64,000 bases of DNA, taken from the NCBI GenBank assembly GCA_038373885.1, contig JAWZYV010019487.1, positions 620,001 through 684,000 of the forward strand, in the 5' to 3' direction. How positions within the stretch are numbered: the stretch's first letter is position 1; every line of letters begins with the position of its first letter. The position numbers and the translations under genes were made by a program. The notes below the pieces were generated by a model. The model was given only the letters and a program-made list of their open reading frames with translations, was not told the origin of the DNA and made no database searches. The stretch is from Cheiracanthium punctorium. Its lineage: Eukaryota; Arthropoda; Arachnida; Araneae; Cheiracanthiidae. This document shows, piece after piece, positions 34,240 through 45,660 of the stretch.

Positions 34240-34760
34240 ACAGTGCTAAATGCACAAATATTATACCATATTTTTAAAGCAAGCACTTACATTACAAACA
34301 CACTATCTCTTTAAACATTTTACGATAAACTTCTCCATTCATAAATTTTACATTATTGAGCTTGCTTGCTTTTCACTTTCAGTATTTTCTCAATCTATTT
34401 CCATTCATTTTTTGCGGTGCCTTCACCGTGCACTTTCAAGAATCAATTCTGCAAAAACAAATATTCTGTGCTTACGTCGTTCTCCCTGTCTGCAGAAAAT
34501 AAAGATGTTATTATGCTGAGTATCGGGCCTTTCGGGTGCATTTTTCTTTGCAATCTTACAATGTTGCTGCTTCAATTTCTCGTTTTCGAAAAATCTCCTC
34601 ACGCATTCATCTATCTTCTTTTCATCCTCGAATGACAATCCTTTGCAAGTAATCTTGGAAACGAAAATGTGTATTTAAAAAAGTATTGACTTATACGTAT
34701 TTCTTAATTGAAACTCATTTCCAAGAAATTTCAGTTACAACTTATTTAAAATAAAGGTCA
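34240..34760 (+). repeat. Local ~500-bp repeat, unit 1
   Basis: Aligns in order with 36010-36530 and 39235-39770. Shared landmarks are CACTATCTCTTTAAA, TTGCGGTGCCTT, GAAAATAAAGAT, CATTCATCT and CTTTGCAAGTAAT. Similarity is moderate (about two thirds to three quarters), so the duplications are old. Frames in it (34250-34519, 34366-34635) are not conserved in the other units. Confidence 0.7.
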
Positions 34761-34920
34761 TTATGCTTTTGTTTAGTGTGTAGAATGATTTCGCTGTGGA
34801 ACCACCTGGTTTTTTAACATTTTCTCTGTTGATCGTAAAAAGCATGTAAGCATTATCCAACATCCCTATATATGTTTTATTATCAATGTTCGTTGTTGCT
34901 ATTATGATGCTACGCTTCGG

Positions 34921-35128
34921 CAATCTGCCTAGTGTGGGTGGATGACGTGGTCGAAGGACTTTCTAAGGGGTTCTAGCGGTATTCACGTTACATCTGGAGA
35001 AAACCGATGTTTCCAGATCATTGGATCGACAGCTGCGCAATGGAGGACGAAAAGCTGAAGTACTGGCACCTTCATACTTCAGCTTTCTACCGTTTTGAGT
35101 GACTTATTCACTCGGCCATAGTGAGTTA
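34921..35128 (-). mobile_element. tRNA-derived SINE, family 1
   Basis: Minus-strand A box TGGCCGAGTG at plus 35109-35118. The body is AACGTGAATACCGCTAGAACC...AGAAAGTCC as in the copy at 4746. The B box is degraded. Its tRNA head is included in the tandem duplication that follows. Confidence 0.8.
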
Positions 35129-36065
35129 TCAATGAATTTGAGACATTTAGTATCAAAACCAGCTCAATCCATTTTTATAAATTTCACAAGAGAAAAGAAA
35201 AGCATTTCAGGGTCACCCTGTTTAATTTTTCCAAAAGATATAGATAACGATCTTGCATTATTTGTATTGTGAAATAAAGTTGAGGGTAATAAAAAAGCTC
35301 GCAGAACTGCAAGTGTTAATTGTTTTTAAAACTAAACAGCTGTAAAAAGAGGACTTCTCATATTACATACATCTTCTTTATAATGCTTATTTTAGCAAAG
35401 CTGTTTATTTTTTAAATTTTAAAAGCAGATTCCTTCCTATTACTGCAATAAATCTACAAATCAGATGATATAATTTATAAGCAATTAGGAATAACATTTA
35501 TGACGCACTATCTATTAAAGTGTTCTATAATGTTCTACTCCATTCAAAAACTTTAATATTTGAACTGGCACCTTCATACTTCAGCTTTCTACCGTTTTGA
35601 GTGACTTATTCACTCAGCCATAGTGAGTTATCAATGAATTTGAGACATTTAGTATCAAAACCAGCTCAATCCATTTTTATAAATTTCACAAGAGAAAAGA
35701 AAAGCATTTCAGGGTCACCCTGTTTAATTTTTCCAAAAGATATAGATAACGATCTTGCATTATTTGTATTGTGAAATAAAGTTGAGGGTAATAAAAAAGC
35801 TCGCAGAACTGCAAGTGTTAATTGTTTTTAAAACTAAACAGCTGTAAAAAGAGGACTTCTCATATTACATACATATTCTTTATAATGCTTATTTTAGCAA
35901 AGCTGTTTATTTTTTAAATTTTAAAAGCAGATTCCTTCCTATTACTGCAATAAATCTACAAATCAGATGATATAATTTATAAGCAATTAGGAATAACATT
36001 TATAACGCACTATCTATTAAAGTGTTCTATAATGTTCTACTCCATTCAAAAACTTTAATATTTGA
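35062..36065 (+). repeat. 502-bp tandem duplication
   Basis: Units 35062-35563 and 35564-36065 are almost identical; I counted about three differences (e.g. CACTCGGCC against CACTCAGCC). The left boundary lies inside the SINE head and the right boundary inside unit 2 of the local ~500-bp repeat. A recent event. Confidence 0.97.
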
Positions 36066-36530
36066 AGCATTCATGCCAACTTAAGTTTGATCTTCACACG
36101 TTACAGTTTCTCAGATTCTTTCTTTAGTATTTGCTGTGGTGCTTTTCGGTGTCCTTTTAAAAATCAATTTTGAATAACATATACATTTTGCTCGCGCCAT
36201 TTTTGACTTGAAAATAAAGATATCGTTGAGTTTGGATAGGCGTTTTCGCATGCATTTTATATTAAATTTTCGCTCCGCAAATTCCTGTATGCGTATTGTG
36301 AATTTAATTTTTTTTTTTTTGCCTTTTGAAAAATTCCTCTCATCTTTATCCATTCATCTTTTCATCCTCGTGTGACATTCCTTGGCAGGTAATTTGAAAA
36401 CAAATGTTTTCCAAGCAATATTAACTTATGAGCGTTTTTTTTTTATAGTTCCTTTTTAGCAGACTCCAAGTACACTGAATCTGAAATCTAGACTATCTCG
36501 TTTATGCCAAACAAAGGAGAAAGGAATTTA
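36010..36530 (+). repeat. Local ~500-bp repeat, unit 2
   Basis: Shares TTGACTTGAAAATAAAGATAT and ATCCATTCATCTTT with unit 3, and the flanking blocks listed for unit 1. Its first ~55 bp are the end of the second 502-bp unit. Confidence 0.7.
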
Positions 36531-36899
36531 AAGGAACAGAAATAATTTTTCAAATAAAAAACTGATGCAATTGTTATCACTTGTAGTGTTTAACAGAAAT
36601 ACTTAAATACGTATCGTTTACCTTTTAATAAAACAAGAAATGTGTTATTTTATTTAAAGATTTACAAAGAAAAATGTTATTTAAAACTAAAATTTTTAAA
36701 TACTGCTAAAATGCGTTGATTTTGAAAGTGCTTTAGAAATACTCTTTAAACCTCCACAGTTTATGATGGTCAAAATCTGACCCACTGTTTGTATTTTATT
36801 GATAAGGTAGTGCTTTGTTCTGTATCACTCAGTTCTGCCCTTTCGTTTTGTATTTATATCATCTTATCATGCTTGTTCCGTTTTCTAAGACATCAGTTA

Positions 36900-37295
36900 T
36901 TGTTGTACAGGAACAATAACTAACATATAATAAAGAATCACATAACAATGTAAATTCAGAAATGCCGTCTTCATGCAGGTGTTCATAATCACTTCGGAAC
37001 CAGTGCTTAAATAATAGAGAAATTTCTGACGTTCATCAAAAACTAACGTATCTTTGACAGAAAACGCGTGACTAAAATTGATAGTTTAAAAATTCGATTT
37101 CATTTCATGGATGAAATTTTTGGAGACAAGCCTATTGTTTAAAAATGTTAGTTAAGAAAATGGATGAACACTTTTACCAAATGATTATTAAGAGGTAACT
37201 GAAAACGGCCTTTTTGACCTCTCTTTGCCATGTAATTAAGATTATGCACACTATCTCACCTTATATTTTGTACGAATAGTTATGGTACATCATGC
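36900..37295. mobile_element. TA-flanked MITE family, decayed copy 2
   Basis: Matches the interior of 16412-16851 in order (AGAATCACA, AATCACTTCGGAAC, GATAGTTTAAAAATTC, TTCATGGATGA, AACTGAAAACGGC). The right end keeps GAATAGTTATGG. The left end has lost its inverted repeat. Confidence 0.75.
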
Positions 37296-37751
37296 ATTAA
37301 AGCATAATTATATTTCACAGTACGCTGATGAGCATGTTTGTTGAATTTGCGCACAATAAATCTCGACATGCTACTTGGAAAATGGCACATTCTTTTTTAA
37401 TTTACTTTTCGTCTCCTTGTTTGCTTTATAAACAAATGCATTTTTCCATATTGCATTTACGACTTTTAGTTTTGTATTTATTTTCTGAATAGGAGTGGAT
37501 AGATAATAATTTCAAACAGGCGGCCAAATATCTAGTTCTGGCTCTGATTTTCACCTGAATGAAATACATCAAAAATTTCGTCAAAAGAAATTTCATGTTT
37601 GTTTCGTCAAAGACTAGACCACTGCGGGAGTTTTCTATGAGGTAACAAACACAAACAAAACAAAACAAAAAAAATACAAACATATTTTAAAACCAATGCA
37701 TTAATATGTTTCATCCTTTAAAATAAAAGTATTCAATAATTTTGTTAATTA

Positions 37752-38936
37752 TCTATATATACAAAAGATGTAAGTTTGTTTGTTTGTTTGTTCGCTATAC
37801 GCGTCCAGGCCGTTCGACGGATCTGGACCAAATTTGGCACACTGACTAAATAGGACAAGAGAAAGCTAATGCCGTAAAAATGAAATTAATCGGATTAACA
37901 GTTTTTGAGTTATTTTATGTTTTGTGCAATTTTCAGCTACTTTTTTCTGGAGGAGGTGTCCCGTGAATGAAGGGAGAAAACGCTCAATTCTCTCGGGTTC
38001 TTCATTCTCAAGATCATTCCGATGCGGATATGCAGCGCGTTGCTATGCGGGTGTAGGGGTGGGAGACACTGGCGGAATTTCTGATATCAGGCAGGATGCA
38101 ACTTTTATAATGGATTGTGAACCTTAGGGTATATATTTGTGTATTTAAAATGCAATTATTTTCTTTAGTTCTCTTTGAAAAAACAAAATAAAACAAATCG
38201 ACGTCTGTTGAGTTAAATTTCATGTAGTGATTGACTTTAGTGAGCTATAAAGTTATAAATTCATTAGAATCAGACTTCGTTATGAAGGTTAAAATAAAAT
38301 TCATCGTAGTTTAATGTCTATGTTAATTGTAGTTGCTAATATTGGCGATTCTCCTCATTATTAGATAATTAACAACAGAAATTAAAAAAACACTAAGTGT
38401 AACCTCTGTAGCTGGCAAGTCCCCTGTTCTTTTCTTTTTTTTTTTCGTTGCAGCGGGAACTATCGGGTTCTTTTTTTATCACTGCAGCGGGAGGATTCAC
38501 ATCCCTTCCCTTTACAATCTCATACCGACGACTGGACTCAATTTGTTCTTAGTAGTTGGGTAGGTATTAGCGATAAATGACTGAATACAGACACCTAGAA
38601 GGGGAGAAGCCTAGCCATGCCCAATTCCCGGTAACCTTTGTACGCTATCAGGTGCCGTGTTCATTTTTTTTTGTTATTGCAGCGGGAAGTTCCGTGTCCT
38701 TTTTTCATTATTGCAGCTGGAGGATTCACATTCCAGCCTAGCCACATCCCATTCGCGGTAGCCTCTGCATATTATCAGGTGTCGTGTTCAATTTTTTTTC
38801 GTTGAAGCAGGAAGTCCAATGTTCGTTTTTATCATTGCAGCGGGAGGATTCACATTCCTTCCCTTTAAAAATCTATATTTAAGGTCAATGCGCATTTCTT
38901 TTCCATTGCGCGGGCAACGCCGGGGCACGCTGCAAG
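37752..38936 (+). mobile_element. Non-autonomous Helitron carrying tandem repeats
   Basis: 5' TC after a host A (37751), then TATATATACAAAAGATG and GTTTGTTTGTTTG, and the region CGACGGATCTGGACCAAATT typical of Helitron 5' ends. The 3' end has the imperfect hairpin CGCGGGCAACGCCGGG, then CAAG (one base from CTAG) and a host T. About 1.19 kb, no Rep/helicase gene. The 67-residue frame at 37924-38127 is not a gene. Confidence 0.75.
38404..38870 (+). repeat. Imperfect tandem units inside the Helitron
   Basis: Three units share TTGCAGCGGGA, GGAGGATTCACAT and (in two) GCCGTGTTCA/GTCGTGTTCA. Unit length varies from about 130 to 230 bp. Confidence 0.8.
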
Positions 38937-38939
38937 TTA

Positions 38940-39234
38940 TTTATATACCTTTTTATATGGTTAAGCTATTGGCTTACGTTTGATATACTAAATCGCAATT
39001 TAAGTTTTATATTGCCTTACGTTCAAAAAATTTATGTGTTTTAGTCTACTAAATAAACTGTTTCAAATAAGCATAAATTTTTATTAAAATGTTTGAAAGT
39101 ATTTCAGACAATAATGCATATTTCTGAATGCAGAAAAAAACGGGGAATTCTCTTTTTACTGCACATTTGAAACAATATCCAATATTGATATACTTTTACC
39201 TCACTGCACAAAGCTCAGAAATAAAATCCCGTAT
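38940..39234. other. AT-rich, nothing recognised
   Basis: Short AT-rich link between the Helitron and repeat unit 3. Confidence 0.5.
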
Positions 39235-39770
39235 TTTTAATGTCAGCACAATTATTTAAAAAACATTATCTCTTTGAATATTTTACTATGCTCTCTTCGT
39301 TTCATAAATTTTAATATTTTCAGTGTTTGCATGTATTAAGATTGCTTTTTCCCTTTCTCAGTTTTGTTCTGTTACATTTCTTGCGGTGCCTTTTGATGTT
39401 CTTTTACGAATCAATTCTGAAAAACAAATACTTTGTGTTCATGTCATCTTTGACTTGAAAATAAAGATATTTTTGCGTTGAGGATCGGGTTTTTGGAATA
39501 CATTTCCTATTACATTCACACTATGCACATTCTAGAAAGAGTATTTCGATTTTGCTTTTTGAGAAATTTCTCTCTCCTTCTTTATCCATTCATCTTTCTT
39601 TCATTCTCATACTTCATCTCTTGGCAAGTAATTTGAAAACAAATATTTATAAAATAGCATTTACTTATGGGTTCTATAAAAAATCGAGTTCCTTTTCAAT
39701 AAATCTTATTTTCACAGAATCTAAAATTTAGGTCTGATGGGTTTATGTTAAATAAAGAGGGCCAAAATGC
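39235..39770 (+). repeat. Local ~500-bp repeat, unit 3
   Basis: Longest-preserved unit of the set. It keeps TTGCGGTGCCTTTTGATGTT, CGAATCAATTCTGAAAA, TTGACTTGAAAATAAAGATAT and GGCAAGTAATTTGAAAACAA. Confidence 0.7.
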
Positions 39771-40239
39771 TAAACTTAAAAAGCAACTTTTCAAGTGCCT
39801 AAAGACAGATGCCATTTTCACTGGAGCTCTAGAATGTAATTCCTTTTTTGTCTAATAATACTCATAAGAATGCTGAAACATGGCTGTAGTAGCTCAGTAG
39901 TTGTCCAATGTTAAGCATTTTATTCACGACTTACCACTAGAACCCATTTTATAGATGAGGTGCAATCTCACATTCAATCAGTGGCGATAGCTAGTAGTTA
40001 CTTAGGGATTGTTAATATTCACAAATTTAACATCTCCTGGTGAAGATTTATATTTTAGTGGGAAACCTAAAATAGGCTTAAATATGCCTAAGTGGGTCCA
40101 TTGCGTGAGAGTTAGATTCCTGCTTGCAGATATACAAAAAATTAATGCTTTCTAATAAAAGAAAGAAAAGAAAGAAGGAAAGCAAAAGAAAAAAAAAAAC
40201 TGAAACACTTTAATATTTCTAATGTGTGTTAAAGTGCTA
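39771..40239. other. No gene seen
   Basis: AT-rich, with a GAAAGAAAAGAAAG purine run near 40160-40195. Confidence 0.5.
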
Positions 40240-40600
40240 TATTTTAAAAGTGTATCATAATCCATGCATCGCCCTTATTTTCCTTCATTATTCCATTAAG
40301 TTGAAAAGTGTATCATTATTCTAGAGTGTGCTGTATTTATATTTTCTTCCTTGTTCCATAAAATAGTTCTTTAGAGTCGAAATCTATATTAAAATCACCT
40401 ACTAGAGCAATCTTCGTCAGGCATATTCTAACCATACTTCACTTTTATAAATTCTGTTTGGAAAGTGCATCATAATCCTCAATGTATCGTACTTGTCTTC
40501 CTTGTTCCATGAAACATTTCCTTGAAATTAAAATCGCGTACTAAAATTGCTTTACAATCTTTGCCAGGCATATTCTAACTTGTCTTTTGTAATAAACTGT
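40240..40600 (+). repeat. Diverged tandem repeat, two to three units
   Basis: AAGTGTATCATAAT-like starts near 40248, 40305 and 40461. The last two units also share CTTCCTTGTTCCAT and CAGGCATATTCTAAC, with a period of about 156 bp. Confidence 0.75.
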
Positions 40601-41734
40601 AGGGTTTGCCAGTTTCTACTCAATAATGGTATATATCCCCATCTTGTTTCAGGTTTGGGGAGAAAAGGGTCAAGTTTCGCCAAACTTGGCGATAAATCAA
40701 CAAATATTTCAAACCTTCACGGCTTCAGCATTTTATTCTCTCCTACCCCGCGGGCTATCCGGCAGCACTATTGAAAAACGCAATGAAAACGTGTCGACGC
40801 AAATCGGTACAGAAAAATATGTCGACAGAAGAACTCGAAATGAACGAAATAGAACTTTAGTGCTTAAAGAAAAAAAACTGAAAAATCTTTTTTTTTTCTC
40901 CAGTTTTCTTGATACTTCCATTGAACTTGTAGATTTAACTTATATTACTTATAGATTTATATAGTGCATAATACAGTTTGCAAAGTTTCGTCATATTTTA
41001 TTTTTTAAATCTCTCTAATCTATTTTATTATGCTCGTCATAAATAACTAGTTGAAAGAATAACCCTAAACTAGGAACAGTTCAACAATCAATGCAGTAGA
41101 AACCTGCTCAATATCATCACTATTAGTAAAATCTATTCAAACTCTCTCCAGTCTTTTAGACACTATTCAAGTCTGTTTCATTTTTTAAAGAAAGAGTGGA
41201 CTGAATCACAAAAGAGAAAAAAAAAGAGAATTTCGGCAAAAGTAGAAATGAAAAATTATTCTATTTCCACTTTTGATGGAGTGTTATCAGTTCATTCTCA
41301 TCTGCAATGAAAAATAAATGATTCCTAGCAGTTGAAATAATTCTTTTTTTTTATCCTATGCGACGGTCTGATTCTTTCTTCTCAACTTCCTGATAAAATA
41401 TTTCATAGACATTGTTCGGATAGTATCAAAGAATCCTTTCAATTTTCATAAATCTGTATTTCACAAGTATATGAGAATTCGCGTCAGTTTATAAAATTAA
41501 ACTTAAAATTGCAGAACTTTAATACTAAAAATTTTATAGTTAAAAGGATTTCATTTTTTTTTTTTTTTTTTTTTTTTGCTTTTACGAATTTAAGTTTCAA
41601 ATTATAGGTATGAAATTTGACGGCTTAAATTTAGTATATTAAATTATGCTGGATTGAAAAAAAAAAATCTTAGCTGTATAGTCCAACCCCGGAACACGAA
41701 GGAAAAAATAATCCTGATCATACAGAGTGATGAA
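40601..41734. other. No supported gene
   Basis: A 112-residue plus frame at 40626-40964 and its minus shadow are Lys/Arg/Phe-rich without family resemblance. A 28-base T run lies near 41552-41578. Confidence 0.45.
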
Positions 41735-41875
41735 ATATACAGGAGTGGTTGTCTCCGAAACTTGCGTAAATACGGGTTAGGTCGCCTTAGACAGACCCCC
41801 GCGGAGGGCACCTCCCCTTATGCTGTCCTTCTGACGTGGATTTATAAGCGGTCTTCGGGCCAAGCACACTAATCC
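41735..41875 (+). mobile_element. SINE family 2, headless copy
   Basis: Contains GTCTCCGAAACTTGCGTAAA, ACGGGTTAGG and a CCCGCGGAGGGCACCTCCCC tail parallel to 18055-18195. The tRNA-like head is missing. Confidence 0.7.
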
Positions 41876-42041
41876 GAAATCCATGTTCGCAAACAAGCAG
41901 TATATAGGAAATTATCTTGTATAAATCTAAAGTGCAAATACGGGAGGGAGGGAGGCGGGAGAGAGCGAGAGGGCGTGATGGAATATATTGTAAAGTGCGA
42001 ATTCAGATGCAAGTCATAATCTTGTAGGTTAGAGAAGAAAC

Positions 42042-42405
42042 ATGGCTAAGAAACGAGTGATTTTATCGTTGGAGCAGCTCATTGAAGTGACCTCGTCACA
42101 CGAAAAAGGAAATTTGGAGAGGAAATGGGTGATTATTTTTGGTTGTGGGAAAAATCAAATTACCAGAATTTTGAAAGATAAACATACGATATTTATTTTT
42201 CCCAGTTCATAAACCGGGAAAACTTCATGCTTCGAGGCGTAAAGAGAATGCGGGGGGAAAAATTTCTAGAAATCAACGAATCTTCAATAGAATCGTTAAA
42301 ACAGCCTGGGGAAACAGTATCCCAATGAGCGGAGCTTTAGTGAAACAAAAAGCAGTGGAAACTTCTGACCCTGACGACCTTGGAATAAAAGTTAATAAAT
42401 GCTGA
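42042..42405 (+). pseudogene. pogo/Tigger transposase, N-terminal fragment
   Basis: The 56-residue frame 42042-42212 reads MAKKRVILSLEQLIEVTSSH and continues with EKGNLERKW, FGCGKNQITRILKDK. This is the psq/CENP-B-type helix-turn-helix at the start of pogo/Tigger transposases. After the stop and a shift, about 42230-42405 reads RRKENAGGKISRNQRIFNRI and NSIPMSGALVKQKAVE, the second (CENP-B-like) DNA-binding helix set in the same order as the family. The DDE catalytic domain is absent. It recognises the terminal repeats of its element in active copies; this one is dead. A Tigger-type TIR pair occurs separately at 48425/49425. The reading relies on motif recognition in two frames. Confidence 0.75.
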
Positions 42406-42513
42406 TGATGTTTGTACATTTCGAGTTCTTCATTTCCTTTGTTATTTTTTAGAAGAGTGCAACAGTAAGGAAAATTTTAAACTAATTTTTTAAAAAAATA
42501 TTATATAAACGAT

Positions 42514-42628
42514 ATAATCAAACTTGTTTATTTATAACAAGTTTGATTATTTGATTATTATAAGTTTGAAGTTTATTTATAACAACTTGCATTTATATTT
42601 CTTTACGAATGCAAGTTGTTATAAATAA
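42514..42628. repeat. Two adjacent perfect hairpins
   Basis: Hairpin A has 15-bp perfect arms (42514-42528, 42536-42550) around a 7-base loop. Hairpin B has 20-bp perfect arms (42573-42592, 42609-42628) around a 16-base loop. Both arms contain an AACTTG/CAAGTT core. Confidence 0.9.
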
Positions 42629-43234
42629 TCAATGTAAATCTAATACAGAACAATCACATGGTTAATTGATCCACTCTCTTAGAATTTATATCAGGCACAA
42701 ATTAAAACCGAGCATATCTGCTGTGATGCAGAAATATATCCAAAATATATGAGTTCTTTCAACTGAATTTCACTGTTATACAGTAAAATTTATATTTATT
42801 GACGAGATTTGATGAAATGTACCGAATTATTCGTAAAAGAAATCTAAGAGAACAAGCTTAGATTTATTTAAGCTTATGTAAACTTTTAATATCCATTAGT
42901 GACTGCCAGATTTCCTAAAAGATAGGCTTTGTTTACGTTCTATACCCAAGACACAGAAAATTACTCTCAATTATACTCTTTAATTAAATCAGCTCATTCA
43001 AATTGATATGTTACGTAATTGTTAAAATGCATTATTCAAAGTCATTGAAACTGCGTAGTCCCGATATTAATTCTGTTTAAATGATTCAGTATTTTATTTT
43101 GGTTATCGATTACCTACAAGTATGGAAATTCAAATGAATTTTACATTTCATTAATCTACTTACTTTAAAAATATGGTTTAAATCCTATCTTAAATTTCTT
43201 AAATTGCCCAAAACTTTACGTGATTGTACGTATA

Positions 43235-43274
<40 letters not shown>

Positions 43275-43600
43275 TTTGTAGGAAGCTTAATGCAGTTTAC
43301 AATCAAATAAATAAACAAACTAATAAAAAAATACTTTTTAATCAACAGCAAGCCCTTTTGGCTAATACAGCACTTATGCTATTCACACACTCAAAATCTA
43401 TAGAACAACCCACTAACTTTTTATATTTTCACGTAGTTAACAAATTTTGCGCGTGCAACTTTTTTCAATGCATTTTAAGAACATGAAATGTATCGTTTTA
43501 AATAAAACCAGTGAGTTTATTGGAGTCAGTGACTAACCTGATCCCAGAGATATATATATATTAATTGTAATGAAATTACAATCAATAAATTCTGAGTGAT
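42629..43600. other. AT-rich; (TA)n microsatellite at 43226-43270
   Basis: An interrupted TA run of about 45 bases near 43226-43270. No supported gene; the frame at 43220-43486 starts inside the TA run. Confidence 0.6.
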
Positions 43601-43601
43601 A

Positions 43602-43641
43602 AAAATGCCAATAAAGCTTTTCATTTATTGGCATTTTTAAA
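43602..43641. repeat. Perfect hairpin, 15-bp arms
   Basis: AAAAATGCCAATAAA and its exact complement flank an 8-10-base loop. Confidence 0.85.
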
Positions 43642-43764
43642 TCTCAACCATTTTGCCATTACTTTAAACAAGGTCACTTTTTAAATGTATTCTTTTCTGT
43701 TCTTTCGCGATTTCCTGGTGGGCTGTTGCCGTGGAAACCATGTAAATAGAAAAATCAGCATTAA

Positions 43765-43925
43765 GAAACCGCTTGAATTTTAGAATTCCCCGCCCACGCC
43801 TCAACTTCGGTGTAAACGTCAGACAGTACGTCAGGTAGCCCGAACCAAGAAATACGTTGCGCGTCACGTAGCGTGACGAATCGTCTCCAATGGCAGACGA
43901 AGTCGCCGCCTTAGTGGTCAGGTGA
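43765..43925 (+). promoter_or_regulatory. CpG-dense island, candidate promoter
   Basis: I count 16 CpG dinucleotides between about 43790 and 43910, in a window where CpG is otherwise rare. It includes CGTCACGTAGCGTGACG, a near-perfect palindrome with a CACGTAG/TCACG core. It is not part of any repeat I recognised and an ATG opens at its downstream edge. No TATA box is evident, as in many CpG-type promoters. Confidence 0.35.
43890..43921 (+). CDS. Candidate first coding exon (very uncertain)
   Basis: ATG at 43890 opens MADEVAALVV and is then cut by AG/GTGACA, which could be a splice donor; without splicing the frame stops after one more residue. DEVAALVV resembles the conserved N-terminus of actins (D/E-E/D-VAALVVDNG). 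The exon would end just where actin continues with DNGSG, but the two bases before the donor do not fit an Asp codon. I could not find a following exon in the window. It may be a host gene start, an actin-like pseudogene scrap, or chance in a 32-base reading. Confidence 0.2.
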
Positions 43926-45658
43926 CAGAATATTTTTAAGGTGTTGCAAAACGAGGAAGGAACGACAGTTCTTCATATATGTTTGGGTATTTCTAAAAAA
44001 AAATGTACGTTAACCTCATGGATAATGGATTAAAGTAAAGTAAAACTGCGACTGCTATGTTCTCTCTTCATCGAATCCTATTGTACTTCATTCGTCATTT
44101 TTCATATATATACAGAGAGAGTGAGATAATAGACGTTTAATTATTTTATGAAAAATTCGAAAATGTCATTATTCAGTGGAATGTAACTGCAATCACTTAC
44201 TAACTTTCATGCTATTCAAAGCATATATCATTATTTCTAGTATAGAGGAGTATTCCAACAACGTTTTACTTCTTTCAATTTATTTACATTTTGCTTTATG
44301 TTCTTATTAATATGTTCTAAATACAGGTTTTTCTTCAATTGTGTAATGGCGCCTTAGTGATTCTTAAGTGATAGCCACAACCGGTCAAACGCAGTCACTG
44401 CGATGTCGATGCGTTATCACTGTGAGGTCGATATGTCTTACTTTCTTGACGGTCACTTTGTAACCCCATGTAAATCTATAAAATAACATGTAAATCTATA
44501 AAATAAAGAGAAAATATACTAAAAATTTGCTTCAAGAAGTGTGTTCACAATAAAACAGCACAAATGAGCTTAGCTGCCAAAACAACCTTTCATCAAGTAT
44601 AAAACAAAGTAGGTAGAAAAGCTTAAATAATCCGATATTTACCTAAGAAAATTTTTCTAACATAACGCTCTAGTATAAACACGAAGTTTATTTTTTTTGA
44701 ACATATTTTGTCTGTTCTGTGTCCCATAGAATAACCTTAAACTTACCATTAAAAAAATTAAGAACATGTATCATTAGTTGGAGAAAAATGAAATAACTCA
44801 TGCGTCATTTTTGCCGATCCAGAAAAATTATTTTACCTAAAGCTATTTCTACACTATAAATTTCCTTTAATCCTTGGATGGATATTAAAAGAATTATCTT
44901 TCATTCAAGATGCTTAACCTTTAAGCTTCCCTTTCGTACTTCATACTCTCATTTCTTTAGAAACTTTTTGGAAAAAATGTTGCAGGATTAGATTTTTGCA
45001 GAAAAGATAATTAAAACTTCATCTTTAAAATTATTCTATCGATTGCATAGTTTTAATTTAGAATCTGGACGGCCGTCTCTACATTCATTCACATTAAATC
45101 ATAATTTCAATAGCGGTTTAATATATTCATTAACACAGATGCTAAGAGCAGGTTTTTAGAAAAAGTGTTGACTCTTAAACATTCAAATTATAATTTTTTA
45201 TAAAATTGTGGACATGTTTTAATTAAATAAATTAAACGTTCCAAAACATTGGAAAACGGATGTAAAAGAAATATATCATATAGATTACCAATATGTTAAC
45301 TTTAAATACATTTAATTGTAATTTCCTCTGCACACTTCACACGCCTGCACCAAATACAAAAAACTGTTGGTGTGGTCGTACATTACAGTACATAAGAATA
45401 ATTTTAATTTAACTATGTATTTAGAGCTATTGTAAAGTTTTTAGTTAATGCTAAATTAATATTGTGTGTATTAATCATATTATCTGATGCAAAAGTATGT
45501 ATAAGATGAGTAAGTTGAAACTATGTGTACATTTTGAGAAATACAAACCTTACTCTTTTTTACAGGATAGAAGTTTCACCTAGAAGTGTAAGAAAGCAGA
45601 GTAAATGCAGTACATCGTGCTTTAATGTATGCCTAATGATACTTCTACTGTCTAATAC
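43926..45658. other. AT-rich stretch, nothing supported
   Basis: CATGTAAATCTATAAAATAA occurs twice in tandem near 44467 and 44489. No coding similarity. If 43890 is a first exon, this would be intron. Confidence 0.5.
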
Positions 45659-45660
45659 TA

